Source: Mesostigma viride (Eukaryota; Streptophyta; Mesostigmatophyceae; Mesostigmatales; Mesostigmataceae). From it: 64,000 nucleotides of DNA. A program made the translations under genes and the position numbers. Where the stretch lies: the NCBI GenBank assembly GCA_009746045.1, contig RPFO01000312.1:1633639-1697638 (forward strand), given 5' to 3'. Every line of letters begins with the position of its first letter. Within the stretch, counting starts at the first letter, position 1. Under the pieces are notes generated by a model, which worked only from the letters and a program-made list of their open reading frames with translations, was not told where the DNA came from and did no database searches. Positions 11,351 through 21,710 of the stretch are shown one piece after another.

Positions 11351-11770
11351 ATGGAGGACATTCCCCTGCAATTATGTGGGGGTTGTCCTGAGTTGACAGG
11401 AGCTGCCCATAAGTGCACATGCGGTGTGTGGATGCACGGGATTTGTGGCATCGGCCAGGGAGAAGAGGGGTATGGCCAAGTGAGGATCTGCACGAAATGC
11501 CAGCAGGGGGGCGAGACTAAAAAACAGGACAAGCCACAGCCGGCGGGCCCCACTAAAGCCGCCTGTGATGAGGATAAAGACGATGACAAAGAGGAAGCTG
11601 AGGACATGGCCCTCCTAGCCGGCGAGCAGGCCATACTAGAAGGGGATGGCCTGGACGATGTAGACGCCTACTTGTTAGGCAAGACGGGCAGAACCGGCAA
11701 GCACGTGATGGATGCCACGGGCAAAAAGCAGGTCGGTAAGCGGACGGAATACTGTATGACATGCTCTTGT
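11351..11770 (+). CDS. PHD-like zinc-finger protein, first exon
   Basis: The frame opens at ATG 11351 (an in-frame ATG at 11276 would add a duplicated AHTRQTSRT peptide). It encodes CGGC...CTCGVWMHGICG...CTKC, a Cys/His pattern close to a PHD or zinc-ribbon finger, then an acidic stretch EDKDDDKEEAED and DDVDAYLLGK. Coding character fades after about 11740, where GT donors are available (near 11733). The likely partner exon begins near 12617. Strand and spacing fit a second gene of the TIR transposon, probably nuclear. Confidence 0.55.
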
Positions 11771-11847
11771 TCTTCCCTTCCTCCTTGGGGATGCAAATCA
11801 TCTTATTGCTGCCCTGTTTTGAGAAATCTGTATGAGAAACGCTACAG

Positions 11848-12005
11848 CGCCTGGCAAGCAAAAAAAAAAAAATTTCCCCTCGCGGGGGCGCTGGAAAACG
11901 GCAAAGGCAAAGCGGAGCCCGCCGCCTTTGGGCGGGCTCCGCTTTGCCTTTGCCGTTTTCCAGCGCCCCCCGCGAGGGGAAATTTTTTTTTTTTGCTTGC
12001 CAGGC
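11848..12005. mobile_element. Foldback MITE-like hairpin, 158 bp
   Basis: The two halves are near-perfect reverse complements, from GCCTGGCAAGC through an A-tract, CCCCTCGCGGGG and GGCAAAGGCAAAGCGGAGCC, with a very short loop around 11927. ACAG flanks both sides (11844-11847 and 12006-12009), a possible 4-bp target duplication. It lies in the presumed intron of the zinc-finger gene. Confidence 0.75.
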
Positions 12006-12176
12006 ACAGTTCTTGTCGTTGCATTACTAAAAGGAGTTAGGGTGTCATGGGTTGTCCGGCGTTTGTATAAACCCCCTCAAAATTAGGGTTGGTGGTTTAA
12101 CAACACGTCATGGTATATTTTGCTGCTGCTTCGCGACATGTTTACGCAGGAGGGCGCTGGGGGGGCGCCAGTTGAT

Positions 12177-12605
12177 CGCCATCGCCATGGTTATAGCGAC
12201 GGCGACGGCGATGGCGATGGCGATGGCGATGGCGATGGCGATGGCGATGGCCATGGCGATGGCGATAGCGACACCGACGGCGGGGGCGACGGCGATGGCG
12301 ATGGTGGGGGCGGCGGTGGGCGCGGCAGCGGGGGCAACGGCGTGGGTGACGGCGGGGGAGAGGGCGGGGGCGACGGCGGGGGCGACGGCGGGGGCGACAG
12401 CCGGGGGGGGGCCGCGGCGATGGCGGGGGCGACAGCGGGGGGGGTGCCGCGGCGACGGCGGGGGGACGGCCGGGGCGACGGCGGGGGTGACGGCGGGGGT
12501 GACGGCGGGGGCGAGGGGGGGGCGACGGCGAGGGCGACAGCGGGGGCGATGGCGGGGGGGGCGACGGCGGGGGGCCAGCGGGGGCGACGGTGGCACGGAA
12601 GGCAA
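12177..12605. repeat. GGCGAT / GGCGACGGCGGG simple-repeat block
   Basis: A hexanucleotide GGCGAT array (to about 12310) passes into a G-rich block of GGCGAC, GGCGGG and GGGGGC units. All frames stay open because of composition, so ORFs here on either strand are not evidence of genes. Confidence 0.9.
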
Positions 12606-12616
12606 GGATGGTAGCC

Positions 12617-14665
12617 ACAGCAGTCACGGCAGTGGGATGGGGAATGCACGGCGTCCGGCTAATATCAACCAGCCGCCGCTTCCATCCGGGTCAACGCCGA
12701 CCTTGCAGCCGGGCTGCATCTTTTCAACGAGCAAGCCCCACGCAACCTTCGTGGCAATCTCGGTGATTCCAAGCAAGGGCGCCTTTATGGCAAAAACTGT
12801 CCTTGCCCTTGCCAAGAACATCAGAGTCCGCAGGAGCGATAAGCCTATCATCGATGGCTCTGCTCAGGTAGTGTTTTCCAAATTGCCAATCGGCAAACCA
12901 TTCAACCAACTCATGGAGCCTAATGGTTCCCCGTACACCTTGCGGGGGCCATCCTGGCAGGCCACGATGGCGGTGGCAACGCCACTTTTGGCACCACTGC
13001 AGGTGGATGCCTTCGCCGCGTACCCAGCGACCTACTGCCGGGTGGGATCCGACTTTCTTCCATTTCCTTACGACGAGGAGGAGGACAAGCAACCCAGGCG
13101 CGGGTCGGCGCGCTTCGGGAAGGCCTCGCCCACGGCGAGCTTGTTGCCTGAAAAGATGGCACCGCCCACGCCCACGTCGACCCGGAAGACTGCACAGCTG
13201 GCGGGGCCCTCGCCCACGTCTAGCGGGAAGACTCCCTCCAAGAGATCAACCAGGGCAGCCTTAGCAGACCTCACAAATGTGCCAAAGGATGTGCCAGAAG
13301 TCAAGCCCGCGCCAAAGAAACCCAAACTGGAAGTTCACCCAGTTCAGAGAAATCATGCCAGGCCATGTGAGGACATGGTTACCAGCAAGGTTCTGGACGC
13401 GCTTGAGAATCTATCTGTAGCTTTTAAAGACCAAGCCCAGCAAGTCGCACAGCAAGTTGTGGCGGCACTAGCCTTGAAGAGTGCAAGTGCCTCCAAGGTC
13501 GAGCACATGAACGACAAGGACATGGGCACGGCAGACATGGTTGCCGATGGGATGGGCACCAGCAGTGACACAGACGGCACTGGCAAGGGATGCACCACAG
13601 GCATGGGCGGTGGCATGGGTGGTGCTGGCATGGGTGGCGCTGGCATGGGTGGTGCTGGCATGGGCGGCGCTGGCATGGGTGGCGCTGGCATGGGTGGCGC
13701 GGGCATGGGCGGCGGTGGCATGGGTGGCGCTGGCATGGGTGGTGCTGGCATGGGCGGCGCTGGCATGGGTGGCGCTGGCATGGGTGGCGCTGGCATGGGC
13801 GGCGCTGCCATGGGTGGCGCTGGCATGGGTGGCGCTGGCATGGGCGGCGGTGCCATGGGTGGCGCTGGCATGGGCGGCGGTGCCATGGGTGGCGCGGGCA
13901 CGGGCGGCGTTGGCATGGGCATGGACGGTGGTATGGGCGGCGCTTCCATGGGCGGCACTTGCATGGGCATGGGCGGTGGCATGGGCATGGGCATGGGCGG
14001 TGGCATGGGCATGGGCGGTGGCATGGGCATGGGCATGGGCGGTGCCATGGGCGGTGCCATGGGCATGGGGGGTGCCATGGGCATGGGTGGTGGCATGGGC
14101 ATGGGCGGTGCCATGGGCATGGGCATGGGCATGGGTGGTGGCATGGGCATGGGCATGGGCGGTGCCATGGGCATGGGCATGGGCGGTGGCATGGGCATGG
14201 GCATGGGCGGTGCCATGGGCATGGGTGGTGGCATGGGCATGGCTGGCATGGGTGGCGCTGGCATGGGTGGCGCTGGCATGGGCATGGCTGGCATGGGCGG
14301 CGGTGGGATGGGCATGGGCATGGCTGGCATGGGTGGTGGCATGGGCATGGGCGGTGGTGGCATGGGCATGGGCGGTGGTGGCATGGGCATGGGCGGTGGT
14401 GGCATGGGCATGGGCGGTGGTGGCATGGGCATGGGCGGTGGTGGCATGGGCATGGGCGGTGGTGGCATGGGCATGGGCGGTGGTGGCATGGGCATGGGCG
14501 GTGGTGGCATGGGCATGGGCGGTGGTGGCATGGGCATGGGCGGTGGTGGCATGGGCATGGGCGGTGGTGGCATGGGCATGGGCGGTGGTGGCATGGGCAT
14601 GGGCGGCGGCATGGCATGGCTGGCATGGGTGGTGGCATGGGCATGGGCATGGGCATGGGCATAGG
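12617..14665 (+). CDS. Met/Gly-repeat protein, main exon of the second transposon gene
   Basis: The exon probably starts after one of the CAG acceptors near 12617. The first 290 residues are complex: PSGSTPTLQPGCIFSTSKPH, KTVLALAKNIRVRRSDKPII, PSWQATMAVATPLLAPL, then basic linkers (KKPKLEV) and a helical stretch KVLDALENLSVAFKDQAQQV that may form a coiled coil. From about 13600 the product is almost only Gly, Met and Ala, first MGGAG units, then GMGMGGG units, to the end near 14664. Homologues are not recognised. The leading part resembles a nuclear DNA-binding accessory protein, but no domain can be named. Confidence 0.5.
13600..14665. repeat. ATGGGC/GGTGGC minisatellite encoding Met-Gly repeats
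   Basis: A 15-bp unit (ATGGGTGGCGCTGGC and variants) fills 13609-13915. Mixed 12- and 18-bp units follow, then a 21-bp unit encoding GMGMGGG is repeated about 13 times with almost no variation at 14337-14612. Recent expansion by slippage or unequal exchange is likely. Confidence 0.9.
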
Positions 14666-14949
14666 CGGAATGGGAGGCACAGCCGAGCCTAGCTTGAACC
14701 TTAATCGCCTTGTTGGGCTTCATCTCATGGGCGTTCTTCGTTAGATTGTGACATTGGTATTGTAACGACAAAAAAGTAACGTGGTGGAGCTGCCGTCTTA
14801 TTGAACTTTCATGATTTTTAGTGGAACTGCCGTCTTAACGATTTATAATTATTATGGTGCATGTCATGACTACAATTTGCATCGTTTTTTTGTGGATACT
14901 AAACATGTCAAAGCTTCGTGCACAAGTGGCTAGAAACCATACCTGGCTA

Positions 14950-15020
<71 letters not shown>
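14950..15020. repeat. Uninterrupted run of 71 G residues
   Basis: A homopolymer of G about 100 bp inside the right TIR. It could be real (quadruplex-forming) or of uncertain length through sequencing or assembly error. Confidence 0.85.
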
Positions 15021-15121
15021 CGCGACACTTAACTTTGGGGAACACTTGAGGGGAGGTAGGTGGTATTATTCTATTGATTTCACACAAAGTTGGAATACTG
15101 GCCGTCAAGTGAGCAAACTCT

Positions 15122-15153
15122 TGGCCAACTGAGCAAACTCATGGCCACCAGCT
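15122..15153 (-). repeat. Right TIR of the DUF7869 transposon
   Basis: Perfect reverse complement of 5986-6017, followed by the second CTAGG. The subterminal GTCAAGTGAGCAAACTC lies just inside at about 15104-15120. Confidence 0.95.
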
Positions 15154-16836
15154 CTAGGGAGCGGGGCGACATCCAGATGGATATCCAGCATGCATATCAG
15201 GGGCTTGTATATATTGGTGGGAGTGGACAGGTTCAGTAGATACAGACTGATAGACGTTCTGCCTGGTATGCAGGAGCATCACTTGTTGTTGGGTATGAAG
15301 GCCCTGGTCCCAGGCTTTGGGGTGTGCAAGAGTGTGCAGGCAGACTTGCAGTTTGACCGTGTTTGCTCAAGAATCAGGACCAGCTGCCTTGTAAGCTGGT
15401 AGTAGTCCCCAGAGAGAGTCATGGGCAGCAAGGGGCTGTAGAGAGATCCATACGTGAGGTGAAGACAGTGGTGCTAGCAGCAGAGACAGTGCCACTTGTG
15501 GCATCTGCCTTAGAGAGGGCAGCCTGGTGTAAGGGGATAGAAGAGCAGCTGAACCATGCACAGGGTTAACTATTACTTTGATGGTGTGGCTGTCTCTCCC
15601 CTGGCCCTGCAGTATAGCTTATTGCCTGAAAACGTGGTGCAGGCCAGTCTTAGGAAGGCAGACAGGCTGTTTGCCCAGCTGAGACGTAAGGACAAGAACT
15701 GGAATGTGCTGAGGCCTCAGGTGGGGCTGAAGGTCAGGATGTGGAAGGAACCATCTATTCCAGGCAAGAGGGGGAAGTGGCAGGATGGGGTTGTCACTCG
15801 TGTGGAAGAAGCTAACAGATCTTGCCTGGTGGCTTTGGAAAAGGATCCAAGGCACGTGTACAGGTTGTCCTGGGCTCATGTCAAGGAGAGAAGGCCACAT
15901 GCAATCTGGCCTGCAGACGGGCCAGGCCCTCCCAGCTGGGTTGAGGAGCCAGGCCAGCGCCAGGCAGCAGCAGCTAACAATCCTCTGGTGGTGGATGATG
16001 GTCTGTCCCTGCTGGAGGATGACGAGCAGGAAGAGGCTGCTGAAGCAACTGTCACAAGGCCAGAGGGGACGGGGCAGCCACCTAAGGCCCGGGGGCCTCT
16101 CATGGCGGACGTCATCCGAGCACTCATGCGCAGCAAACATGATCCCAAGGTATCCAAGCTCACGGGGTGGGGGTCGTGCTGGGCAGCTACAATGGAGGTA
16201 GATACCAACTCACAGGTGTCTGTCATCAGGGAAGAGGATGCTGTAGGCTTGCAGATGTCCCATCCCAGCTGCCTTGCTGTGTCTGATTTCTCAGGAAAGG
16301 TGTCCATGAAGATCCTAGGGGAAGTGAGTGTGCCTATCTTAGGGGTGCCCACCACGTTATGTGTGGTAGAGGGCTATCAGGGGCCTGCCATACTGGGTCA
16401 GAACTTCTTGTGCATGCCAGGGGTCACTTTAACCTCTGATGAGTTGGCACTAGAAGGCAGAGGCAGCCTCCCCCTTGAAAGATATCACTATTCCCAGGGT
16501 CTTGCAGTGGCGGTCAAGGTAGCTGTTAAGAGTCAGCATGCTGAGGGTCCCCAAGGTCAGGAGCCCATAGCTGAGGACCTGTTGATCATCCCAACCACCT
16601 TTGATCCACGGCAGTTAGGGGTAAACAGGTACCAGATAGCTGCTCACAGTCCTATTCCCTGGCGCCAGCTAGTCGAGATGATGCAAAGCCCCAAGATGGC
16701 TAAGGCATGGACTCTTGGCTTTGTTGCTTCTGGGCATGAGTGGATAGTTTCCAACTGTGCAGAACCTGTGGATGAACTGCCAGAAGTTCACCAGCTGCTC
16801 AGATTGATGTTTGTCCTCAAGCTCAAGGAGGTAGAT
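15154..16836 (+). pseudogene. A3 integrase core, integrase C-terminus and protease
   Basis: Coding resumes after the TIR transposon: GDIQMDIQHAYQGLVYIGGSGQ..., with small indels, then ESHGQQGAVERSIREVK with the third catalytic acidic residue. From 15556 a 432-residue open frame carries the SH3-like integrase tail (KVRMWKEPSIPGKRGKWQDG), an acidic linker, then the retropepsin-like MEVDTNSQVSVIR and GPAILGQNFL. The order integrase-then-protease is as in A1, B and C. The frame is cut at 16840 by the tandem insertion. Confidence 0.85.
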
Positions 16837-16840
16837 GGTG

Positions 16841-18272
16841 TGTCGCGTCCGTGATCTATCACGTCCGCAATTCAGATTTTAGCGTAATTCTGACGTCCGC
16901 AGCCTTGTGCGGGTTGCTATACCGCGGCCCGGTACTGACGCCGCGGATCTCAGTTGTACTCACGCGCCAAGTCCGCTGAATTTGCTGACGGAACTTTTGG
17001 GCGGACCTGAATTTCACTGACATTCGTCACAAGGGCAGTTTGCCGAATGCTGGTACGCAGCCAGCCGGCGAGGCACTGAGCAGATGTGCAATTTCAGGAT
17101 TTCAACGTGGGACACCAGACACAAATGCAAGGAAGCCCCAGGCGGTGCCTGGCATAGCCGATAGATTTGCCCTTGTATATTTGTGTTCGCTTGACAGATA
17201 AAGCTTGAAGTTTAGCTTGTCGGAAATTAGACAATGTTATGATTGGCTGATGTCTAAAGTGGCGCTATTGGCGCCAGCCGCCAGGCTTGAGCTTTGAGCA
17301 GTATAGAAGGATGAGCAACGAACCATGGTGGTCGTTGTTCGTCCGTTTCTCTCCCTCACAACTGGTTTGTTGTCTTCATGGGGTGAAATAGTTCGAGCAG
17401 CCCGGAGCAGCCCCCGTGAGTGGTTGCATGCAGTCAGTTGCCATGAGGATGGACTGACGGATACGACAATGTATTGGTTTTGTTAAGAATGTGTGTAAGA
17501 CTGAGAACGAGACAAGGGACAGGGCCTTCGGGCACCCTGGTCGTCGTTGGCAAGAATGCCAGTAGGAACTAGGTCGGGAACACACGCGCACTGCCGCCAC
17601 AAGGGGCCTGCAGTGGCGTCAACCAAGGGACCTCACAGCTGCTCTTATAACTACTACAACATTACAACTCGACACTCTTTGTAATTCGTCATGTATCTCA
17701 TTGGAATTGAAAGGTCTTTTGGTTGCTTTGATGATAAAGCATGGTCTCAAGAATCGGCTGGTTGGGCCGGATTGCCTGTCATGAAGGTGGCGGTGCCGTT
17801 AAAGGACCGCACCTTTCATTCTCATTTTAAACGGAAGAACAACCCATGATGGGTTCAGTCCGGCCAGCCTGGATGTTCCTCCTGCTTCACCCAGGGAAGC
17901 ACAAGGAAGAGGTTATTGCTTAGCCTTCAAAAGCATCTGAAGAGGTTAGGCTTTTCCCGGTAAAAAGCCATTGAAGGGGTTATTGCTAAGCCTTTAAAAG
18001 CATGCATGTTAAGGTTGTTGCTGATCCTGGAAAAGCATCTTGGAGCAGCTGGATTTTTTTTTTCCCTTTTTGCTGCTGCCTGGAATGACGCCCTCTTTGG
18101 GCTTCCTTCTTTTGTGTGAGATGCCTTTCTTTCACTTTTTGCTCTCACGTTGTTGTGAGCTAAATAGTGGGGGGGGAGGTGGCATATCTCACACATGATT
18201 ACTGCTGATAGTGGATGCATTCCAAGTAGCGGTAATGACCAGTCCAGGATGATATGGCACGCAAACGCGACA
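16841..18272. mobile_element. Unit 1 of a tandem TGTCGCG...CGCGACA insertion (LTR-like)
   Basis: 1432 bp with 7-bp inverted ends TGTCGCG/CGCGACA, beginning right after GGTG (16837-16840). No coding capacity: open frames under 100 codons match nothing. A TATA-like GTATAGAAGG and TG...CA ends fit an LTR, but a non-autonomous DNA element is possible. It interrupts A3 at the protease-RT boundary. Confidence 0.75.
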
Positions 18273-18274
18273 GC

Positions 18275-19354
18275 TGTCGCGTCCGTGATCTATCACGTCC
18301 GCAATTCAGATTTTAGCGTAATTCTGACGTCCGCAGCCTTGTGCGGGTTGCTATACCGCGGCTTGGTACTGACGCCGCGAATCTCAGTTGTACTCACGCG
18401 CCAAGTCCGCTGAATTTGCTGACGGAACTTTTGGGCGGACCTGAATTTCACTGACATTCGTCACAAGGGCAGTTTGCCGAATGCTGGTACGCAGCAAGCC
18501 GGCGATGAGCAGATGTGCAATTTCAGGATTTCAACGTGGGACACCAGACACAAATGCAAGGAAGCCCCAGGCGGTGCCTGGCATAGTAGCCGATAGATTT
18601 GCCCTTGTATATTTGTGTTCGCTTGACAGATAAAGCTTGAAGTTTAGCTTGTCGGAAATTAGACAATGTTATGATTGGCTGATGTCTAAAGTGGCGCTAT
18701 TGGCGCCAGCCGCCAGGCTTGAGCTTTGAGCAGTATAGAAGGATGAGCAACGAACCATGGTGGTCGTTGTTCGTCCGTTTCTCTCCCTCACAACTGGTTT
18801 GTTGTCTTCATGGGGTGAAATAGTTCGAGCAGCCCGGAGCAGCCCCCGTGAGTGGTTGCATGCAGTCAGTTGCCATGAGGATGGACTGACGGATACGACA
18901 ATGTATTGGTTTTGTTAAGAATGTGTGTAAGACTGAGAACGAGACAAGGGACAGGGCCTTCGGGCACCCTGGTCGTCGTTGGCAAGAATGCCAGTAGGAA
19001 CTAGGTCGGGAACACACGCGCACTGCCGCCACAAGGGGCCTGCAGTGGCGTCAACCAAGGGACCTCACAGCTGCTCTTATAACTACAACATTACAACTCG
19101 ACACTCTTTGTAATTCGTCATGTATCTCATTGGAATTGAAAGGTCTTTTGGTTGCTTTGATGATAAAGCATGGTCTCAAGAATCGGCTGGTTGGGCCGGA
19201 TTGCCTGTCATGAAGGTGGCGGTGCCGTTAAAGGACCGCACCTTTCATTCTCATTTTTAGGTGGCATATCTCACACATGATTACTGCTGATAGTGGATGC
19301 ATTCCAAGTAGCGGTAATGACCAGTCCAGGATGATATGGCACGCAAACGCGACA
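18275..19354. mobile_element. Unit 2 of the tandem insertion, internally deleted
   Basis: A near-identical copy of unit 1, lacking about 350 bp that correspond to about 17825-18175. It is separated from unit 1 by only GC, making the palindrome CGCGACAGCTGTCGCG. The outer end is followed by GGTG (19355-19358), duplicating 16837-16840. Flanking A3 coding (VDGV-QVPHVRP) is continuous once both units are removed. Confidence 0.8.
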
Positions 19355-19892
19355 GGTGTCCAGGTGCCACATGTCAGACCAGTTGTAACCGAGTATCATG
19401 GCACTGGCCAGTTGTTAGATGAGAAGCTCTACTATACTCCAGGGATGCTGCATGACACGTGGAGGATTCTGCTGTGTATATTTCTGTCTTTCCTGGTTAA
19501 GGGTGTGCCCTATAGCTCTGTGCTGATTGATTTCAAGAGGACTTTTCCAGGGTGACCAGGATCAGGCTAGGCAGACTTGGAGAGATATCCCTCCTTTCTT
19601 TGTGACTGTACCTGCATGCTGTGTGGAGAGCAGAGATAAAGGCCAAGTACCTGAGAATTCTAAAAGGGTTGGAAGGTCTCAGGTCCAGTCCCATAATCTG
19701 GAGAAAGAGCCTAGAGAAATTCTTGAAGAATACCTGTGGGTTTTCTGTGTCTCCAGTGGATCCCTGTTTGTTCCAAGGGTCCCACAATGGCCTCCCTGTC
19801 TTTGCCTCACTGCATGGTGATGACCTGCATCTCATAGGTCCACCAGACTGGGTTGAGGCTGTTTTGGCCAAGAATCATCCAGAAGCGGTTTG
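19355..19892 (+). pseudogene. A3 reverse transcriptase, N-terminal part
   Basis: Reads VPHVRPVVTEYHGTGQLLDE, TPGMLHDTWRILLCIFLSFL and SSVLIDFKRTF, the block holding the first catalytic Asp (compare DFKRAFLKGD in A1). A frameshift follows at about 19545. Later blocks SSPIIWRKSLEKFLKNTCGF and FASLHGDD(L) are read in another frame up to 19892, where element B is inserted. Confidence 0.85.
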
Positions 19893-20588
19893 AGTTAACG
19901 CCAAGCGCATTGACGTGTACCTGATTCGGCATATCTCTGCGATTCCAGCGGCACCGGAACGAGTTCATTCCGACAAGTATCAAGAAAGTTATGGCGTTCC
20001 GACTTCCCGGTCGCGCGCGAGCGCGAGCCGGCTGTTCGTCTAAGTCGGACGTGAATATTTGCCGACGACATATGGGGTCGACAGTAATTCCTGGGCTGAC
20101 AGGAATTAGGTGCTGAACCTACGACGGTATTGGATTAATACGTCGTACGCAGGAAATAGGAACCTTAACCTGTGGTATGTTGGTACCGCAGGCTTAGTCC
20201 TGGACTTCTAGGTGCAGATGCAATAGTCACTGTGGACTGTGCTCTGTGGTCACTGTGCCTGTATGGCAGACCTACTGTATAGGAACTGGGCGCTGTACAG
20301 GTAGTTAATACTGTACCGGGAGTGTTATTACTGAGCAGGCCTTCTAGGCTGCTCAGGGCTAGCAAGCACAGTGCACAAGTATATAAAGAATAGGCCAGTG
20401 CCAATTGGGCATCTCTTGCGTGCCCGCCTCACGTGTGTTGCCTTGACTTGGCAAACTCGTGTACAAGCCTCAAGTGTGTGAGCGCTGTAACATTATCCAA
20501 TTTTAACAAAGCTCCGTTTCCAACCATATTCACACATTGCTGCATTGCAACCATATCCTACACATTGCGTTTCATAAAAACGTTAACT
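19893..20588 (+). repeat. 5' LTR of element B
   Basis: 696 bp with inverted ends AGTTAAC...GTTAACT, not TG...CA. TATATAAAG at about 20380 is a good TATA box. It is the source of a short false ORF on the minus strand. Confidence 0.95.
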
Positions 20589-20598
20589 CAAATTACAA
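20589..20598 (+). promoter_or_regulatory. Element B post-LTR site (primer-binding position)
   Basis: The ten bases after the 5' LTR, CAAATTACAA, are the exact reverse complement of TTGTAATTTG at 36183-36192 in the 3' UTR of B. The site occupies the normal primer-binding position but does not begin with TGG, as a site for a tRNA 3' end would. Confidence 0.6.
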
Positions 20599-20681
20599 GC
20601 AGTCTCGACGGAACGGCCAGGAGGGTCGTTGCTGTTTGCTGCGTGCAGCGTTGACGACGCGAGAAGCTCGTCAGGTGTCGA

Positions 20682-21604
20682 ATGGTGCAGGAAGAACAAC
20701 GGCAGCAGAATTTCCGGTTTCGGCAGTCTGCTGGTGGTTCAATTTCGCCTGAATTGCGTCGTGTGGTTCGAGATTTATCTTTATTGCTTGCAGATCGTCC
20801 ACCTGTTAATCGCAACTTCGTGCAATTCGTCGACGACCAGGTCGAGGATTGGGAGCGAATTCTGCAGCACGTCCGAACCATCGTCATTCCGGAGCACCGG
20901 AGCATCGACGACATCGAGCAAGAGCTTCACGGTTTGGTCGGTATCCAGACTGTGATTACAGCATTAGCTGAGCGGGTGCGTGCGGAGTTGGCGGCTATAG
21001 GCGAGGAGAGGCTGCGGAGACAGCTGGTGCAGTGCGACACGAGTTCGTACCGGCAGCAGCGGGTGCGGGTGTACAACGTACGTTCGCAGGCGTAATCGGC
21101 AACGAGGGTGTTGCAGCGGGACCAGTTCGACGTGAGCGACGCGGGGCGGAGCGTTACAGGCGGCTTGCAGAGGTCGAGGCGGCTGCGGAAGCCATCACCG
21201 GAGGACAGCGTGCGGCACGAGTCGGCAGGATTCCGGAGCGAGCAAGGGTTCCTTTTCAGGAACTGCCCCAACCCCTTCGCGTTCGTGTGACGCGTTGGGA
21301 AGAGTTCGCCCCTCTTGGTTACGACAGTGACCTTGAGGTGGGAGCTGCGGGGGTCGCTGGTCTAGGCGACGAGGCGCTTGGCGACCACGAGGTGCCAAGA
21401 TACAATCCGAGGGGTGTTAACGACGGGTTGTCACCTGTCTACTACACTAACGGTGACGACTCTGTCATCGCGGGCCGACAGCGGGTCGACGACGGCGCAG
21501 CGGGTAGCAGGGTGCCAGAGCTGATCGTTGTGAGCGACAGCGACAGTGACAGCGACAAGGAGAACCAGGAAGCGCCTGCGGGTGACCGTGGTGGTCTTGA
21601 CTGA
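20682..21604 (+). pseudogene. Element B ORF1, upstream of gag, unknown function
   Basis: Two overlapping frames (20682-21095 and 21032-21604) were probably one ORF of about 300 residues before a frameshift. The first part is helical (SPELRRVVRDLSLLLADRPP, EDWERILQHVRTIVIPEHRS, IDDIEQELHGLVG); the end is acidic, SDSDSDSDKENQE. It lies where A1 has its 401-residue ORF, and both end just before gag. No domain recognised. The acidic tail and helices suggest a protein-interaction role, an inference. Confidence 0.6.
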
Positions 21605-21710
21605 GTGGTAACACTTGGCATTTTCCTTTCTTGTTCAGTAGCTTATATTGCTTTAATTGCTGCTTGGCCACTTGGCTGGCTGTTACTAGCAGATCTGAAC
21701 AGAGGCCATC

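Larger units (their letters stand above)
5986..15153. mobile_element. 9.2-kb TIR DNA transposon with a DUF7869 gene
   Basis: The ends are perfect 32-bp terminal inverted repeats starting AGCTGGTGGCCATGAG, flanked by 5-bp duplications CTAGG (5981-5985 and 15154-15158). Removing the element restores the A-family sequence (CTGCTAGGGAGCG, as in A1). Inside are a minus-strand two-exon gene with the DUF7869 domain, a plus-strand gene with a PHD-like finger and a Met/Gly repeat, and a long inverted repeat between them. The subterminal motif GTCAAGTGAGCAAACTC occurs near both ends. The DUF7869 protein is the best transposase candidate. Confidence 0.9.

Noticed and set aside
12108-12649. Several ORFs in the GGCGAT/GGCGGG block
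   Set aside because: Pure low-complexity composition on both strands, with no protein-like segment.
13609-14612. CRISPR-like array of regularly spaced repeats
   Set aside because: Units are contiguous coding minisatellite repeats without unique spacers, in a eukaryotic transposon.
13353-14771. Long minus-strand ORFs rich in Pro/Met or Pro/Cys opposite the Met-Gly exon
   Set aside because: They are antisense shadows of the minisatellite; every frame is open because of the repeat.
14950-15020. Telomere-like repeat
   Set aside because: A homopolymer without a telomeric unit, lying inside a transposon.
17376-17600. 74-codon minus-strand ORF, identical at 18808-19032
   Set aside because: Exists twice only because the unit is duplicated; no homology and no coding signature.
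16841-19354. The tandem pair as two LTRs of a complete retrotransposon
   Set aside because: Only two bases lie between the units, so there is no internal region; described as LTR-like units only.
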